From CALBPI01 sp039700805 (GTDB taxonomy: Bacteria > Pseudomonadota > Gammaproteobacteria > Steroidobacterales > Woeseiaceae), in assembly GCA_039700805.1 (NCBI GenBank), contig JBCAZE010000010.1, forward strand, positions 1 through 36,662: DNA of 36,662 nucleotides, read 5' to 3'. The translations under genes were made by a program, and so were the position numbers. Shown in pieces: positions 14,750-24,190 of the stretch (its first letter is position 1; the number at the start of each line of letters is the position of its first letter). The notes under the pieces are model-generated. The model was not told where the DNA came from, ran no database searches, and saw only the letters and a list, made by a program, of their open reading frames with translations.

Positions 14750-17518
14750 TCACCGCAGTCTATGTCCAGAAGCATCCCACACTTCCACCTCACCCAGACC
14801 GAGTGCGCGGACGTCAGCTTCAATTTCACTCAAGTCACCGACGACAACCCAGGTAAGTTTATCGGGGTCGATAAGTTCCCTCGCAATACCATTCGCATCA
14901 GCAAGCTTGACGCTTTTCACCCGCGACACTTCGCTTGCACCGTAGTTCAGCGGAAAGCCCGACCCGAACATGGCGTAGACTGACTCCAAATATCGGTCCG
15001 CTCCCAAATACTTTGAAACTTCGCTACCAGCTCGCGCTTCAACGATCGCAGAAAACTCGCTTGCGGAAAGTGGACGAGACGTCAACATTTCCTTGATCTC
15101 TCGATGCATCTCTTCCATCGCATCACTTGTCTTGTCGGTCTGTACCTTCGCGCCGAACGAAAACAGTCTATCGCCGTCCTGATATTTTCGAACGCGTGAT
15201 CTGGCCCCGTAAGCCCAGCCTTTATCTTCCCGAATATTCAGATTTAGTCGGCTCGTAAAAGATCCGCCGAACGCCTGGTTCCAAATCTTCAGAGCAGTTT
15301 CCTGTGAAAACTCGTAGCGCGGCAGTAATTGCGCAGCATAGACGGTTGACTGCGACGATCCTGGTTCGTCGATCAAAATGACCTTCTTTTCAATCGACGC
15401 CACGTCCATGTTAATTGTGGGCTTGGGTACGGCTGGGGCAGGTAAATTCCAACTAGAGAACACTTTTTCAAGCGTCTGCTCGACTAACGCAAATTCCAGG
15501 CTACCCAGAACAAAGATGGTCATATTGTCCGGCCGCAACCGGTCGGACCTCAATCGAACCAAGTCCGCCCTCTCGATCGCATCCAATATTTTATCGCTGA
15601 CCTGGTTGCCACGCACGTGCTCCGCGCCGAAAATCGCACGTGATAAGAAAACCGGTGCTCTCACAGAAGGTGTCACTTCCCCTTGAGACGCGGAAATACG
15701 CGCCTTTGCTATCCACTTGTCAAGTTCTTTCTGTGGAAACGTTGAATTGCGGACCATGTCAGAAATCAGGTGCATTGCTTTGGCGAAGTCGGGTGTACGA
15801 ACAAAAGCGAATAGGAGTGAGTTCTCACTACTCGAACGCAGTCTTGGTGTTGTGCCGAGCAAATCCCATTCCGCCGACAGCGCGTCCGCATCATACTGAG
15901 TCGTGCCCTTCGTGAGTAACTCAAACATTCCTTTGACCGCGGCGCTTTTCACGGGGCTGTCGTCAATCTGACCAACGGCGAAGTCCACCCCTACGCGCAT
16001 CAAAGGCAGGTCGTCTTGCTGCAGGTAAACAACGTCTATGCCGTTTGATAATGTTGCCGTACTAATCTCGGGGAATGGAACATCCTGAGAAATGAGCGAA
16101 ACATCGGGTAACTTTGATCGATCAACGTCAGGCGTCCCGGTTTCATTGTGGCCGAACGGCAGATACGTCGCCTGATAGTGCGGTGTTGAGAAAACGTCCC
16201 TCGCCAATCGTGCCAGCTCAGAAGGCGATGCCTCGTCCCGCCATTTCGCTTCCGACTTATAAAAATGTGGATCGCCCGCCCCGATTAGACCACTGACCAG
16301 TATGGTGCCACGCGTACTTAGTTTTTCGGCGCTGAGCAGAAATTGCACGTCCCGCTTCGCCTTTTCTGCTGCAAGAATCGCTCTATCAGGACCATCATTC
16401 CCAAACTTTTGCAGTTCCTCCTCAAGCAATCGTTCGACGTACTCCAGATCGGCGTCTTCGGTTAGCGAGACGCGAACGATTAGTTGGCTCGCGATCTCAC
16501 CGCTGTAAACCGAACCACTCACAGCTGTCGCTACCTTCAGCTCTTCGATAAGACGTTTCTTTAGCGGCGATTTTTCATTCCCGAATAGAACTCCGCTGAG
16601 CATACCCCAAACGGCGGTGTCCCTTTCGCCGTACGGTGGGAGCACCCAAGAGCGGAGCAATACTCTTTGTGCAACATTGTCGTAGATGATCTCGCGCTTC
16701 GAATCAGCAGGAATCGGCGCCCAGTGAGACATTTTCTCGAGTGGCGCACCGGGTTGGGCTGCACCGAAATATTTAGTGACCTTTTCTCTTGCTTCTTCTA
16801 ACTCAATGTCACCAGCTAATAGCAACACCGCGTTCGACGCGCCATAGTACTTTTCAAACCACGCGTGAACGTCGTCAAGAGTCGCTTTATCCAAGTCTTC
16901 CATCGACCCGATTATGGAGTGATTGTAGGGGTGATCCTTTGGGAAGAGGCCTTCACCGTATTTTCGTCTCATAGATGCATACGGCTGAGATTCGTATTGC
17001 CGTTTTTCGTTCTTTACGACGCCGCGCTGTTCGTCAAGTTTCGCCTGATCGACTGCGCCCAGGAGATTTATCATACGGTCGCTTTCCAGCCAAAGTACGT
17101 AGTCCAAGCTCTCTTTTGGAAATGCGGCGAAGTAGTTGGTTCGATCTCGCGACGTCGAACCGTTGACCATTCCAGCTCCGCCTTTTTCGGCGAATTTAAA
17201 GTAGTCGTCGTTAGCGTTTTCCGAACCTTGAAACAAGAGGTGTTCGAATAGATGTGCAAAACCGGATTGTCCCGGTGGCTCGTCCTTAGAGCCCACCTTG
17301 AAAGTGATAGAGGCGAAAATTGTGGGGCGCGACTTGTCCGTATGTACGATGGTGGTGAGTCCGTTTTCTAACGTGAACATCTCATAGGGGATGTCCATTT
17401 GTTCCGTGACGCTCCTCTCGACCTCGCCTGCGTTTATCGGACGTACGTCCATGGCGATCAGAATCGCAGCTCCAATAAAGAAATAGCTTAGATTCCAAAT
17501 CCTGTGGCCCAATTTCAT
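14750..17518 (-). CDS. M16 family (insulinase/pitrilysin) zinc peptidase, exported
   Basis: A 922-residue protein with an N-terminal hydrophobic export signal (about 10-24) and tandem M16 N- and C-type domains, the length of two-repeat periplasmic M16 proteins. The inverted zinc motif HLFEH is at 89-93, with the third ligand E171 in VVKNEKRQY, so the first repeat looks active. The second repeat (from about residue 490) lacks the HxxEH and would be the inactive half of the clamshell. The C-terminal R/Y region (DKGWAYGARSR) is present. M16 enzymes degrade peptides that fit inside the chamber. The gene follows the STN-TonB receptor by 145 bp, with a strong terminator between them; AGAGG precedes the ATG. 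Processing of peptides imported by the receptor is an inference. Confidence 0.92.
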   Translation of the reverse strand: MKLGHRIWNLSYFFIGAAILIAMDVRPINAGEVERSVTEQMDIPYEMFTLENGLTTIVHTDKSRPTIFASITFKVGSKDEPPGQSGFAHLFEHLLFQGSENANDDYFKFAEKGGAGMVNGSTSRDRTNYFAAFPKESLDYVLWLESDRMINLLGAVDQAKLDEQRGVVKNEKRQYESQPYASMRRKYGEGLFPKDHPYNHSIIGSMEDLDKATLDDVHAWFEKYYGASNAVLLLAGDIELEEAREKVTKYFGAAQPGAPLEKMSHWAPIPADSKREIIYDNVAQRVLLRSWVLPPYGERDTAVWGMLSGVLFGNEKSPLKKRLIEELKVATAVSGSVYSGEIASQLIVRVSLTEDADLEYVERLLEEELQKFGNDGPDRAILAAEKAKRDVQFLLSAEKLSTRGTILVSGLIGAGDPHFYKSEAKWRDEASPSELARLARDVFSTPHYQATYLPFGHNETGTPDVDRSKLPDVSLISQDVPFPEISTATLSNGIDVVYLQQDDLPLMRVGVDFAVGQIDDSPVKSAAVKGMFELLTKGTTQYDADALSAEWDLLGTTPRLRSSSENSLLFAFVRTPDFAKAMHLISDMVRNSTFPQKELDKWIAKARISASQGEVTPSVRAPVFLSRAIFGAEHVRGNQVSDKILDAIERADLVRLRSDRLRPDNMTIFVLGSLEFALVEQTLEKVFSSWNLPAPAVPKPTINMDVASIEKKVILIDEPGSSQSTVYAAQLLPRYEFSQETALKIWNQAFGGSFTSRLNLNIREDKGWAYGARSRVRKYQDGDRLFSFGAKVQTDKTSDAMEEMHREIKEMLTSRPLSASEFSAIVEARAGSEVSKYLGADRYLESVYAMFGSGFPLNYGASEVSRVKSVKLADANGIARELIDPDKLTWVVVGDLSEIEADVRALGLGEVEVWDASGHRLR

Positions 17519-17615
17519 CCTAATACCTCTACTTGTTCACATTTACTCAGGCAACTCGCAGTGCATGAGCAGTATTGACTAAAAGTTCGCGCAGACTATT
17601 GCTCGCACGCTTCGC

Positions 17616-17652
17616 AAAAAAAGAGCGGAGCGCAGCGACGCTGCGCTCCGCT
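17616..17652 (-). terminator. Strong hairpin terminator after the TonB receptor gene
   Basis: AGCGGAGCGCAGC pairs perfectly with GCTGCGCTCCGCT (13 bp) around a 3-nt loop at 17624-17652. On the minus strand seven T residues follow. It lies 11 bp after the receptor stop and about 100 bp before the M16 start, so M16 expression should depend on read-through or on its own promoter. Confidence 0.9.
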
Positions 17653-17663
17653 TAGTTAGCAAC

Positions 17664-20600
17664 TCAAAAACGTTTTGTAACGTTGACTCGGAACGTACGG
17701 CCGTCTGAATTGCCGGTAATGTTGTTGTACCCAATTCGGTTATTCAGGAACTGAAGATCGGCATCAAAGAGATCAATAACACCAACGCGCACCGAGGTGC
17801 CTTTCAGCACACCCGGGCTATCGTTACCCAGTGAATACTTAACGTCGAGATTGACCGTGGTCACAGACGAAACGTCAACCTCTGTTAGCGGCGCGAATCC
17901 CTGAAGCTGACCTCCTGCACCAAAATTGAAGTCTGGATCCACAACGGTGCCTCTCAAGCCGTGGTCGTAGTTCACTGTCGTAGTGACCGCGAAAGGACCA
18001 TGTCGCCACGTGACATTCGCAAAACCACGCCATTTGGCAGGTCCTTTGTCGGTGCCGACAAAATCTTCGCTTTCGTCGTCCCGCAGAAAGAACGGCGCCT
18101 TGATGACATGGGCCGCCTGCACACTGAAGTCCCAAGACCCAATGGAACTCTCCGTGCTGTACGTCAATCCGAGATCTAAACGCTCCAGCTCGCGACCGGC
18201 GAAGTTGATAAATCGATTGTCTACCTCGACTGTCGGACCTGGCGTTCCAGGTGTGATCGTTACAAACTCAGGAAAAAGCTCTGCATTGGCGAAGAACGTC
18301 ACTACGTTCGGAACGAAGGACCTGGGTGAAGCAATATAGTTGTCAACAGTCGTATTTGACCAGGTGACGTTGAACACCAGCCCATCAATCAATGACGGAG
18401 AGTAGTCCAGACCTGCTGTCAACGTTGTTGAGGTTTGCGGCCGCAAGTTGGAATTGGGGCCATTCGTGTTGATATACGTAGCCGTCGGATCGAGCCCAAA
18501 CACCGCAAATACTGCTCCGGGGAAACTGGTTCCGGAAGTCGAGCCGAAACTTTGCGCGAAACTCGGAGCGAGGTATGCCTCGGACCAGCTTCCGCGTAGT
18601 TTCAGAGTAGTGATTGGCTTCCATGTGAGACCCACTTCGGCATTGAAAATGTCACTCTTCCCCTCGGCATCACGAACGTCAGTGGTTCTTGAAAACGTTG
18701 CAAAGTCAAAGAAATTGTCTGTAACGACACCGGCAGATTTTTTCTTTTCCCAGCGTATCGCACCGTCGAATACGAGCGAAGCGGAATTGGATTCCGGGTT
18801 CCCACTACCCAAGACTGGAACAAACGCCTGGGCGGAAATCGCGTCTGAATCCCGCCTTAGGCCTGTCGGTCGGGGCGACCCGTTGTTATAGATTTTTTCA
18901 CGGAGCGTCTCCGCGAGAATTGAGACCTTGATATCGCCAGCCGGCAGCGACGCGACAGACCCGGAAAACTCCAACGTTCCATGGTGAACTCTTGACACGG
19001 AAGGGTCGTTGAACAATGTACCGGAATCGAGCGCATTGAACATCGCGGCGGTGTTAGCTGAACCGTCGCCAAACAGATTCAAAATCAGGTCATCCGAAAT
19101 CGGGTTTCCATCGAAGTCCAAACCCTGTTGGTTATTCGATAACTGGCTGCGGGCATCCAAACCGAAGGACTCGGCGGTGCAACAGGTTTCATGCTCACCA
19201 TAGCTATAACGCGCGTCGAATGTCCATTCGCGCAAGAACGGCAACGGCCCTTCAATTCCTGCATAGGCGCTCCATTGTATGGTATCCGCGTGTTGATTTC
19301 CGTCCCCAAACAATATTCCAGCCACCTCTTCGGCAAACGGTGTGTAGCGGACGAAAATCTCCTGTGGCATGGCGCTCGAATCACGGAAAGGCGAATACGG
19401 ATTACTCGAAGGTACGGGAATCGGCGCACGGGTCGTGTAGGTCCCCGCAAAATTATCCCTGGGAAACTGTTGTTCTGAATACAAAGTGCCGACGGACAAA
19501 TCGTAGTCGCCGCCCAGCTCTTGGTCGAAAAAGAGGCTTACAGACCATTTTTTCGAAGGGTTGGTCACATGAGAGCGTTGCAACAGTCCCGTCGGCAAAT
19601 CTTCCAGCGTGCCCGTAAATGGAATTAAGTCCTCGATCTGCAAATTGGTGCCATCCTGACCAGCAGGAATAAGGAAGTCGGGAAGTTGTGTAGAACCGGC
19701 AGCTACTGAATGGTCACTTAGGAAGATCATGCCAGGTTGACTTGCTCTAACGTCGCGGAAGCTTGACCCGCCAAGATCACGCCAATCACCGAGCAATTCG
19801 GAGGGCCGGCCTGACCAGATTTTCTCAAGCCGCGCGCCGTCATAATCAGAATAATCGCCGTTCAGCGTCACTTTTCCGCTGCCCCAGCTCTTCGTGTAGC
19901 TACCGCTGTATTGTCTATAGTGCGCGTCGTGATCACTATGTCGGAATTCCGCGGACAACTCGCCACCTTCGGCGTCTTTCTTGAGAATGATGTTAATTAC
20001 GCCGGCTACAGCATCAGCACCGTACAGAGCAGCGGAACCCGCCGGTAGAATCTCAATTCGTTCGATCATAAAAAGCGGTATACCGGAAACATCCGTGTAT
20101 GAACCACCGCCCACAGCGCTTGACGGCAGCCGGCGCCCGTCCAGTAGAACCAGCGTGGAGCCGGGACCCAAAGCACCTAGACTTAGAATCGTAACGTCGC
20201 CTGACTGGGGAACCTCAATTGAAGGATTGGCAAAGAAACCATCTTCACCAATGCCGTCTGACTCCGAGTATCCGCTGAAACTGACCGGAAGCGACCGAAA
20301 CACGTCTTCAAGAGTGTCGTAACCGAAACTCTCGATTAGATCTGCGTCAATGACTACGGTCGGCTTTGACGATGCGTAACCTTCGATACGTGACCCCGTT
20401 ACGACAATCGTATCCAGTTCGCTTTCTTCTTCGTTAAAAGAGCTCTCGTCCTCGACCTCAAGCGCCTCAATGGCTTGGTCTCGGCTTTGGTCGCTCTGAA
20501 GCTGTGCGAGCAGTATCCCGGATTGCGCAGAAGATGGCGCGACTTTGGGCAAGTTGCTTGTAGATGCGGATCCGCTTCCCTTGCTCGACACAAGAACGAA

Positions 20601-20903
20601 GTCATCCGTCTTAAATTCGTACTCCAGGTCCGAGTCGCTTAGAGAGAGCTCAAGGGCGCTGTCCACCGTGTAGGTGCCACGAACCGGAGGTGAATTGTGT
20701 TTTTCAACCGGCTGCGGTGCGAAAAGTACCTGAACCTCTCCCGTCCGGGCGATCTCCAGTAGACTCTTGTCAGTGCGTTGTGCGTCGACATCAAAATTGT
20801 AGGACTGATATTCCGAATCCGCCTGGACCATCACAGGCTGAGCGAAAATCACCCCAAACAAAAGCAGCTGCCAAGCGTCACTCTTTTTCGATTTTGGCGA
20901 CAT
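17664..20903 (-). CDS. TonB-dependent outer-membrane receptor with N-terminal STN signalling domain
   Basis: About 1079 residues from ATG 20903, chosen because GGGGGGAA lies just upstream; an earlier in-frame start would spoil the signal peptide WQLLLFGVIFAQPVMVQA. Next comes an STN (secretin/TonB N-terminus) domain, SLLEIARTGEVQVLFAPQ followed by YTVDSALELSLSDSDLEY. A long Ser/Glu-rich linker leads to the plug (LDTIVVTGSRI, LVLLDGRRLP, YGADAVAGVINIILKK) and a beta barrel ending in FRVNVTKRF with a C-terminal Phe. In FecA-type systems the STN domain contacts FecR in the periplasm to activate the ECF sigma factor. FecR and sigma genes directly upstream fit that mechanism. The substrate is unknown; the large barrel resembles receptors for carbohydrates or peptides. 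Confidence 0.93.
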   Translation of the reverse strand: MSPKSKKSDAWQLLLFGVIFAQPVMVQADSEYQSYNFDVDAQRTDKSLLEIARTGEVQVLFAPQPVEKHNSPPVRGTYTVDSALELSLSDSDLEYEFKTDDFVLVSSKGSGSASTSNLPKVAPSSAQSGILLAQLQSDQSRDQAIEALEVEDESSFNEEESELDTIVVTGSRIEGYASSKPTVVIDADLIESFGYDTLEDVFRSLPVSFSGYSESDGIGEDGFFANPSIEVPQSGDVTILSLGALGPGSTLVLLDGRRLPSSAVGGGSYTDVSGIPLFMIERIEILPAGSAALYGADAVAGVINIILKKDAEGGELSAEFRHSDHDAHYRQYSGSYTKSWGSGKVTLNGDYSDYDGARLEKIWSGRPSELLGDWRDLGGSSFRDVRASQPGMIFLSDHSVAAGSTQLPDFLIPAGQDGTNLQIEDLIPFTGTLEDLPTGLLQRSHVTNPSKKWSVSLFFDQELGGDYDLSVGTLYSEQQFPRDNFAGTYTTRAPIPVPSSNPYSPFRDSSAMPQEIFVRYTPFAEEVAGILFGDGNQHADTIQWSAYAGIEGPLPFLREWTFDARYSYGEHETCCTAESFGLDARSQLSNNQQGLDFDGNPISDDLILNLFGDGSANTAAMFNALDSGTLFNDPSVSRVHHGTLEFSGSVASLPAGDIKVSILAETLREKIYNNGSPRPTGLRRDSDAISAQAFVPVLGSGNPESNSASLVFDGAIRWEKKKSAGVVTDNFFDFATFSRTTDVRDAEGKSDIFNAEVGLTWKPITTLKLRGSWSEAYLAPSFAQSFGSTSGTSFPGAVFAVFGLDPTATYINTNGPNSNLRPQTSTTLTAGLDYSPSLIDGLVFNVTWSNTTVDNYIASPRSFVPNVVTFFANAELFPEFVTITPGTPGPTVEVDNRFINFAGRELERLDLGLTYSTESSIGSWDFSVQAAHVIKAPFFLRDDESEDFVGTDKGPAKWRGFANVTWRHGPFAVTTTVNYDHGLRGTVVDPDFNFGAGGQLQGFAPLTEVDVSSVTTVNLDVKYSLGNDSPGVLKGTSVRVGVIDLFDADLQFLNNRIGYNNITGNSDGRTFRVNVTKRF

Positions 20904-21048
20904 GTGGATTCCCCCCGAACTTCTACTTAGATTAATGAGATTGTTGGTTGTGACCAACTACTCAAATAACGTGTGTCGGAGGAATGCCCTCAATAGATAG
21001 TTGGAAAAAGTGATTCGACTGGCACGAAAATGCCAAACATGGCTGGGC

Positions 21049-22188
21049 TTACTCTGCGCCGCTTCGCCCAACAACTACGTACCTGTCAGGATACTTGGTA
21101 ACTGTCACAGGATAGATTTCTTCGAGGGACGTTAAAAACAATTCGACTTGACCTACATGCAAAATAGCGGTGACAGGAAGACCGGTTATCGCGCTATCTT
21201 CTATAAGTACCTTCTCTCGGCTGTATCGATTAAGCTCCGAGATTACGTTGATCAGCGACTGCGAATCGAATTGCACGACCCCGTCCCGCCAACCATGCGC
21301 CGCTCGAACGCTGGCCATGCTATTCACTTCAATTGTGGCGAAATTTTCTCGGTCAATTTCGACGATGCCACCTCGCTGCAACACAATACTCTCTCTTTCT
21401 GCAATTGCTCGTCGAACAGCTGGCCCCGATCCGCCTGCTGGCGTGGACGCAATTGGTGATACTGGCGGAATCTGGCCCTGTTCGCTGATCGCGACAGTTC
21501 CTTCCTCGACGACCACTTTTAGATCGTCACCGATTCGCAGCACGCTGAATTCCGTGCCAAAAGCGGTAATGACCCGATCTCCAGCCTCTACATGGAATCG
21601 ACGATCTGGATCGGGGTCCTTCGCTACATCGACATAGACTTCACCGAAATCTAAGATTACTCGGCGTGACTCCGGCGTATAGTCGACTAAGAGCTGCGTG
21701 CCTGTATTCAAGTTTGCGATGCTGCCGTCTGGTAGTTCGACAGTCCTGGACTCCCCGATCGCGGTTTCATATCGCATCGGTTGATCAATGCTACTCATCC
21801 AAACATTGTCTAAGACAAGCGCCAGTATGAGCGTCGAAACTGCGGCCGCAACGCCGACAATGTAACGGATGCGATTACCCGTGAAGCGGCTTCGAGCCGT
21901 CCGTTCAGATGCGTATTCGGATGACTCTTGATCATCTGCAACCCTCTCGCTCAGATCCCAGATACTTAGTATCTGATCGAACTCTCGACGGTGCTCATCA
22001 CTTTTGCTCAACCAAGTCTTTAACTCACGCTCTTCACTCGCAGTCATTTCACCCGAATAAAGTCGCGCAACATATCGGCTCGCCGAACGTTGCACCAATT
22101 GTGAGTTCGTTTCTGGCTTTTGTGTCACGTCTCTATTCTCAATCAACCGTTCAACGGTCCATCGTGTTTCGTATTTCGGCCAAAGCAC
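21049..22188 (-). CDS. FecR-family anti-sigma factor / sigma regulator
   Basis: Up to 379 residues. The N-terminal DUF4880 region (ASRYVARLYSGEMTASEERE, then DEHRREFDQILSIW) would bind the sigma factor in the cytoplasm. One membrane span follows at about 107-127 (IVGVAAAVSTLILALVL), then the periplasmic FecR domain (GESRTVELPDGSIANLNTGT, GEVYVDVAKD, FGTEFSV) and a C-terminal STN-like region (FDSQSLINVISELNRYSREK, with AITGLPVTAILH). The GTG at 22188 overlaps the sigma gene by 38 bp and lacks a ribosome site; the GTG at 22128 is an alternative that removes 20 non-conserved residues. It should relay ligand occupancy from the STN receptor to the sigma factor. Confidence 0.9.
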   Translation of the reverse strand: MLWPKYETRWTVERLIENRDVTQKPETNSQLVQRSASRYVARLYSGEMTASEERELKTWLSKSDEHRREFDQILSIWDLSERVADDQESSEYASERTARSRFTGNRIRYIVGVAAAVSTLILALVLDNVWMSSIDQPMRYETAIGESRTVELPDGSIANLNTGTQLLVDYTPESRRVILDFGEVYVDVAKDPDPDRRFHVEAGDRVITAFGTEFSVLRIGDDLKVVVEEGTVAISEQGQIPPVSPIASTPAGGSGPAVRRAIAERESIVLQRGGIVEIDRENFATIEVNSMASVRAAHGWRDGVVQFDSQSLINVISELNRYSREKVLIEDSAITGLPVTAILHVGQVELFLTSLEEIYPVTVTKYPDRYVVVGRSGAE

Positions 22189-22786
22189 GGATAATGTGTT
22201 TTTCCACCATGCTTACTGATACTCCCAACTCTCCTGCAATTTCCCTATAACTCAGTGCTTCAATGCGGCTGAGGAGAAATGCACGGCGTGTCGTGGGATT
22301 CAAGCCTTCAACCGCTCGACCAATCTGCTCTATGTTCTCTCGAAGCTCAGCATGATCGGCAGCTGAGATACTCGAGTTTTCTCTTTCGCCGTCCGACGCC
22401 TCCCTCTCCATATACAGCTTTCTAACCTTCGCCTTACGGTACCGGTCGTTGATCAAATTCGATGCAATCGAAAAGAGGTACGATCGAGTGCTCGACCTTC
22501 CTCTCGAAAGACGTTGTTCAAGGTGATCCTGATGCGCCAATCTAAGGAATGTCTCCTGCACAAGGTCTTCGTAGTCCGGATGGTCATTTAGCCGAATACG
22601 CACGAACCGACGCAGCGCCGCAACGTGGTCGTCTACCACATCACTCAAGACGTCCCTAACACCGTCATCCGGCCGTTGGTCGAGATAGTAGACTTTGTCG
22701 GTATGTCGCTTGCGTGACGTCAAATTCTTCCAAAATAGTGCCGGTTCACTAGGGTTAACGTATAACACCGCCTGTCCCTCAACCAA
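22151..22786 (-). CDS. ECF sigma factor, FecI type
   Basis: Up to 211 residues. Region 2 is HVAALRRFVRIRLNDHPDYE with DLVQETFLRLA and TRSYLFSIASNLINDRYRKA. Region 4 is LNPTTRRAFLLSRIEALSYR and EIAGELGVSVSMVEKHIIRA, the FecI-like SVSMVEKH recognition helix. The listed start is a TTG; about 40 residues before region 2 are not conserved, so translation may begin later, at a GTG or TTG downstream. It lies 16 bp after the lipoprotein-like gene and overlaps FecR, so the three are one transcript. The expected target is the receptor promoter in the 145-bp gap at 20904-21048. Confidence 0.9.
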   Translation of the reverse strand: MVEGQAVLYVNPSEPALFWKNLTSRKRHTDKVYYLDQRPDDGVRDVLSDVVDDHVAALRRFVRIRLNDHPDYEDLVQETFLRLAHQDHLEQRLSRGRSSTRSYLFSIASNLINDRYRKAKVRKLYMEREASDGERENSSISAADHAELRENIEQIGRAVEGLNPTTRRAFLLSRIEALSYREIAGELGVSVSMVEKHIIRALAEIRNTMDR

Positions 22787-22802
22787 ATTTGAGTGAATAG
22801 AG

Positions 22803-23555
22803 TCAGAATTTTGCGTCTGCCCAAACGGTATGCCGAATCCTGGCGTCGCTCTGCCATTTGACCCGAACTGGTGACAGGGGCAAGCCCGAGATCGGAGTCA
22901 GTCCTTTTGCATCGAACTCGAATCTACTTGACTCGCATTCGTTCCCCCTGATTCGCGACACAATCACCGCTAAATCATCACCGGTGCCAACCAGGATCTG
23001 TCTTATGTCATTTGGTACCGGTACGCATTTAATCCGCGCTGAAACAACTAGCTCGCCCTGAGCGAAATTCAATTTTCCCCTTACCGAAACCGTTCCGTCC
23101 GTAAACACACTGGATGTTTCAATCGAGCTATGAATCGACGCGACATCGAGCTCTTTATGAAACTGGAAGCCTTCTAGCTCAGCAGACGACATGTGCAAAA
23201 CATAGGAGCCAGAGTAGCTCGACCCCGCCAAAGCAAGGGGTGTACTTGTTGGGTCGAGCTTCACATACAAGCTGGCGTAGACTATTGGCAAACGCTTGTC
23301 CTTAGCGACGCACTCCACCAAATTCAATTGAATCTCGCCCGCTCCGCTATCGGACTTTTCGGCTGCGACATGCCGTCCAACTATTTCCCCTAGCGTCTCG
23401 TAGTCCGTCTCAAAGACAAATTCCGCCACAACGCAAGGTTGATCAACTGCGCTTTCCCAAGACTCGACTTCGGAATTGCGATCGAGTGCACATCCAACTT
23501 GAAAGGATGACAGGCATATCGTTGTTACTTTCCAGAATAATGGTATTCGAGTCAT
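22803..23555 (-). CDS. Uncharacterised exported protein, first gene of the FecI/FecR unit
   Basis: 250 residues from ATG 23555; a TTG at 23573 is possible, and neither has a clear ribosome site. The N-terminus (MTRIPLFWKVTTICLSSF, then QVGC) is a signal sequence with a weak lipobox: Gln rather than Leu at the -3 position. The mature part is beta-rich with alternating hydrophobic residues and a few Cys, and I do not recognise the family. It sits immediately upstream of the sigma gene, so it may be a cell-surface or periplasmic partner of the receptor module. That role is inferred purely from position. Confidence 0.7.
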   Translation of the reverse strand: MTRIPLFWKVTTICLSSFQVGCALDRNSEVESWESAVDQPCVVAEFVFETDYETLGEIVGRHVAAEKSDSGAGEIQLNLVECVAKDKRLPIVYASLYVKLDPTSTPLALAGSSYSGSYVLHMSSAELEGFQFHKELDVASIHSSIETSSVFTDGTVSVRGKLNFAQGELVVSARIKCVPVPNDIRQILVGTGDDLAVIVSRIRGNECESSRFEFDAKGLTPISGLPLSPVRVKWQSDARIRHTVWADAKF

Positions 23556-24190
23556 GGCCGAGAAACGATACAACGTCGGAGATATTAATCACAAGCCAAG
23601 CAAGGCTGGCCCGCAGAAGAGCATCCGCAGTCCTTCTTGGGTACAAACACTTCTAATTACTCAATGGCCCTTTCGGGCCGAAACGAATACTCTGGTTACT
23701 AACTAGGACGCTCTTGCAGCAAGTACTACTCAGTGCGCTTGAGGGTGCGACCAAATCGCGTGCTATCGCAAATCGAACATCTTTCCAAACCGTGCCAACC
23801 GGACGTCTGATCTCGAGATTGGACTGACAGTCTGCTTACGGCCGGGAGCGGACCTGGCGCGAACTCATCTCGACATCCATTTACTGTAGGCGTTTACCAT
23901 CTCGCTCGCAGAGTCTTCCGCCGATACTTAATCAACTCCCGTCCCAAGCCCCGGAGCAATAAACGCTGACCACGATATTGCTGTGCTGTTCTGCAGCCAT
24001 TAGCCCTGCAGTCAATGCACAGAAGCAATTCTGCGGCAGAATCGGTTCTGGCCCGTACATAGTAAGATAGCGATCAGATACAGCACGTGTTTGTCGCCAG
24101 CCTCACTAGCAGCGAGGCTGCCTATAGGCAGGAGTCCGTCACGGCGTTGCTTTATTGCATCTCGATGTGGCGACCTTTTTGGGGAGAAGA
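23556..24190. other. Intergenic region upstream of the FecI operon
   Basis: About 635 bp without a supportable gene, holding the presumed promoter of the lipoprotein/FecI/FecR unit. Visible structure includes a hairpin GGCCC-TTTC-GGGCC at 23666-23679, a 7-bp stem CAGCCTC / GAGGCTG at 24098-24120 and, partly overlapping it, a perfect 14-bp palindrome CTGCCTATAGGCAG at 24118-24131. None is followed by a T-run. Short open frames here (for example 23443-23646 and 24091-24306) look random. Confidence 0.55.

Noticed and set aside
23443..23646. 67-codon minus-strand frame upstream of the FecI unit
   Set aside because: It overlaps the signal-peptide region of the exported protein gene in another frame and shows no features of its own.
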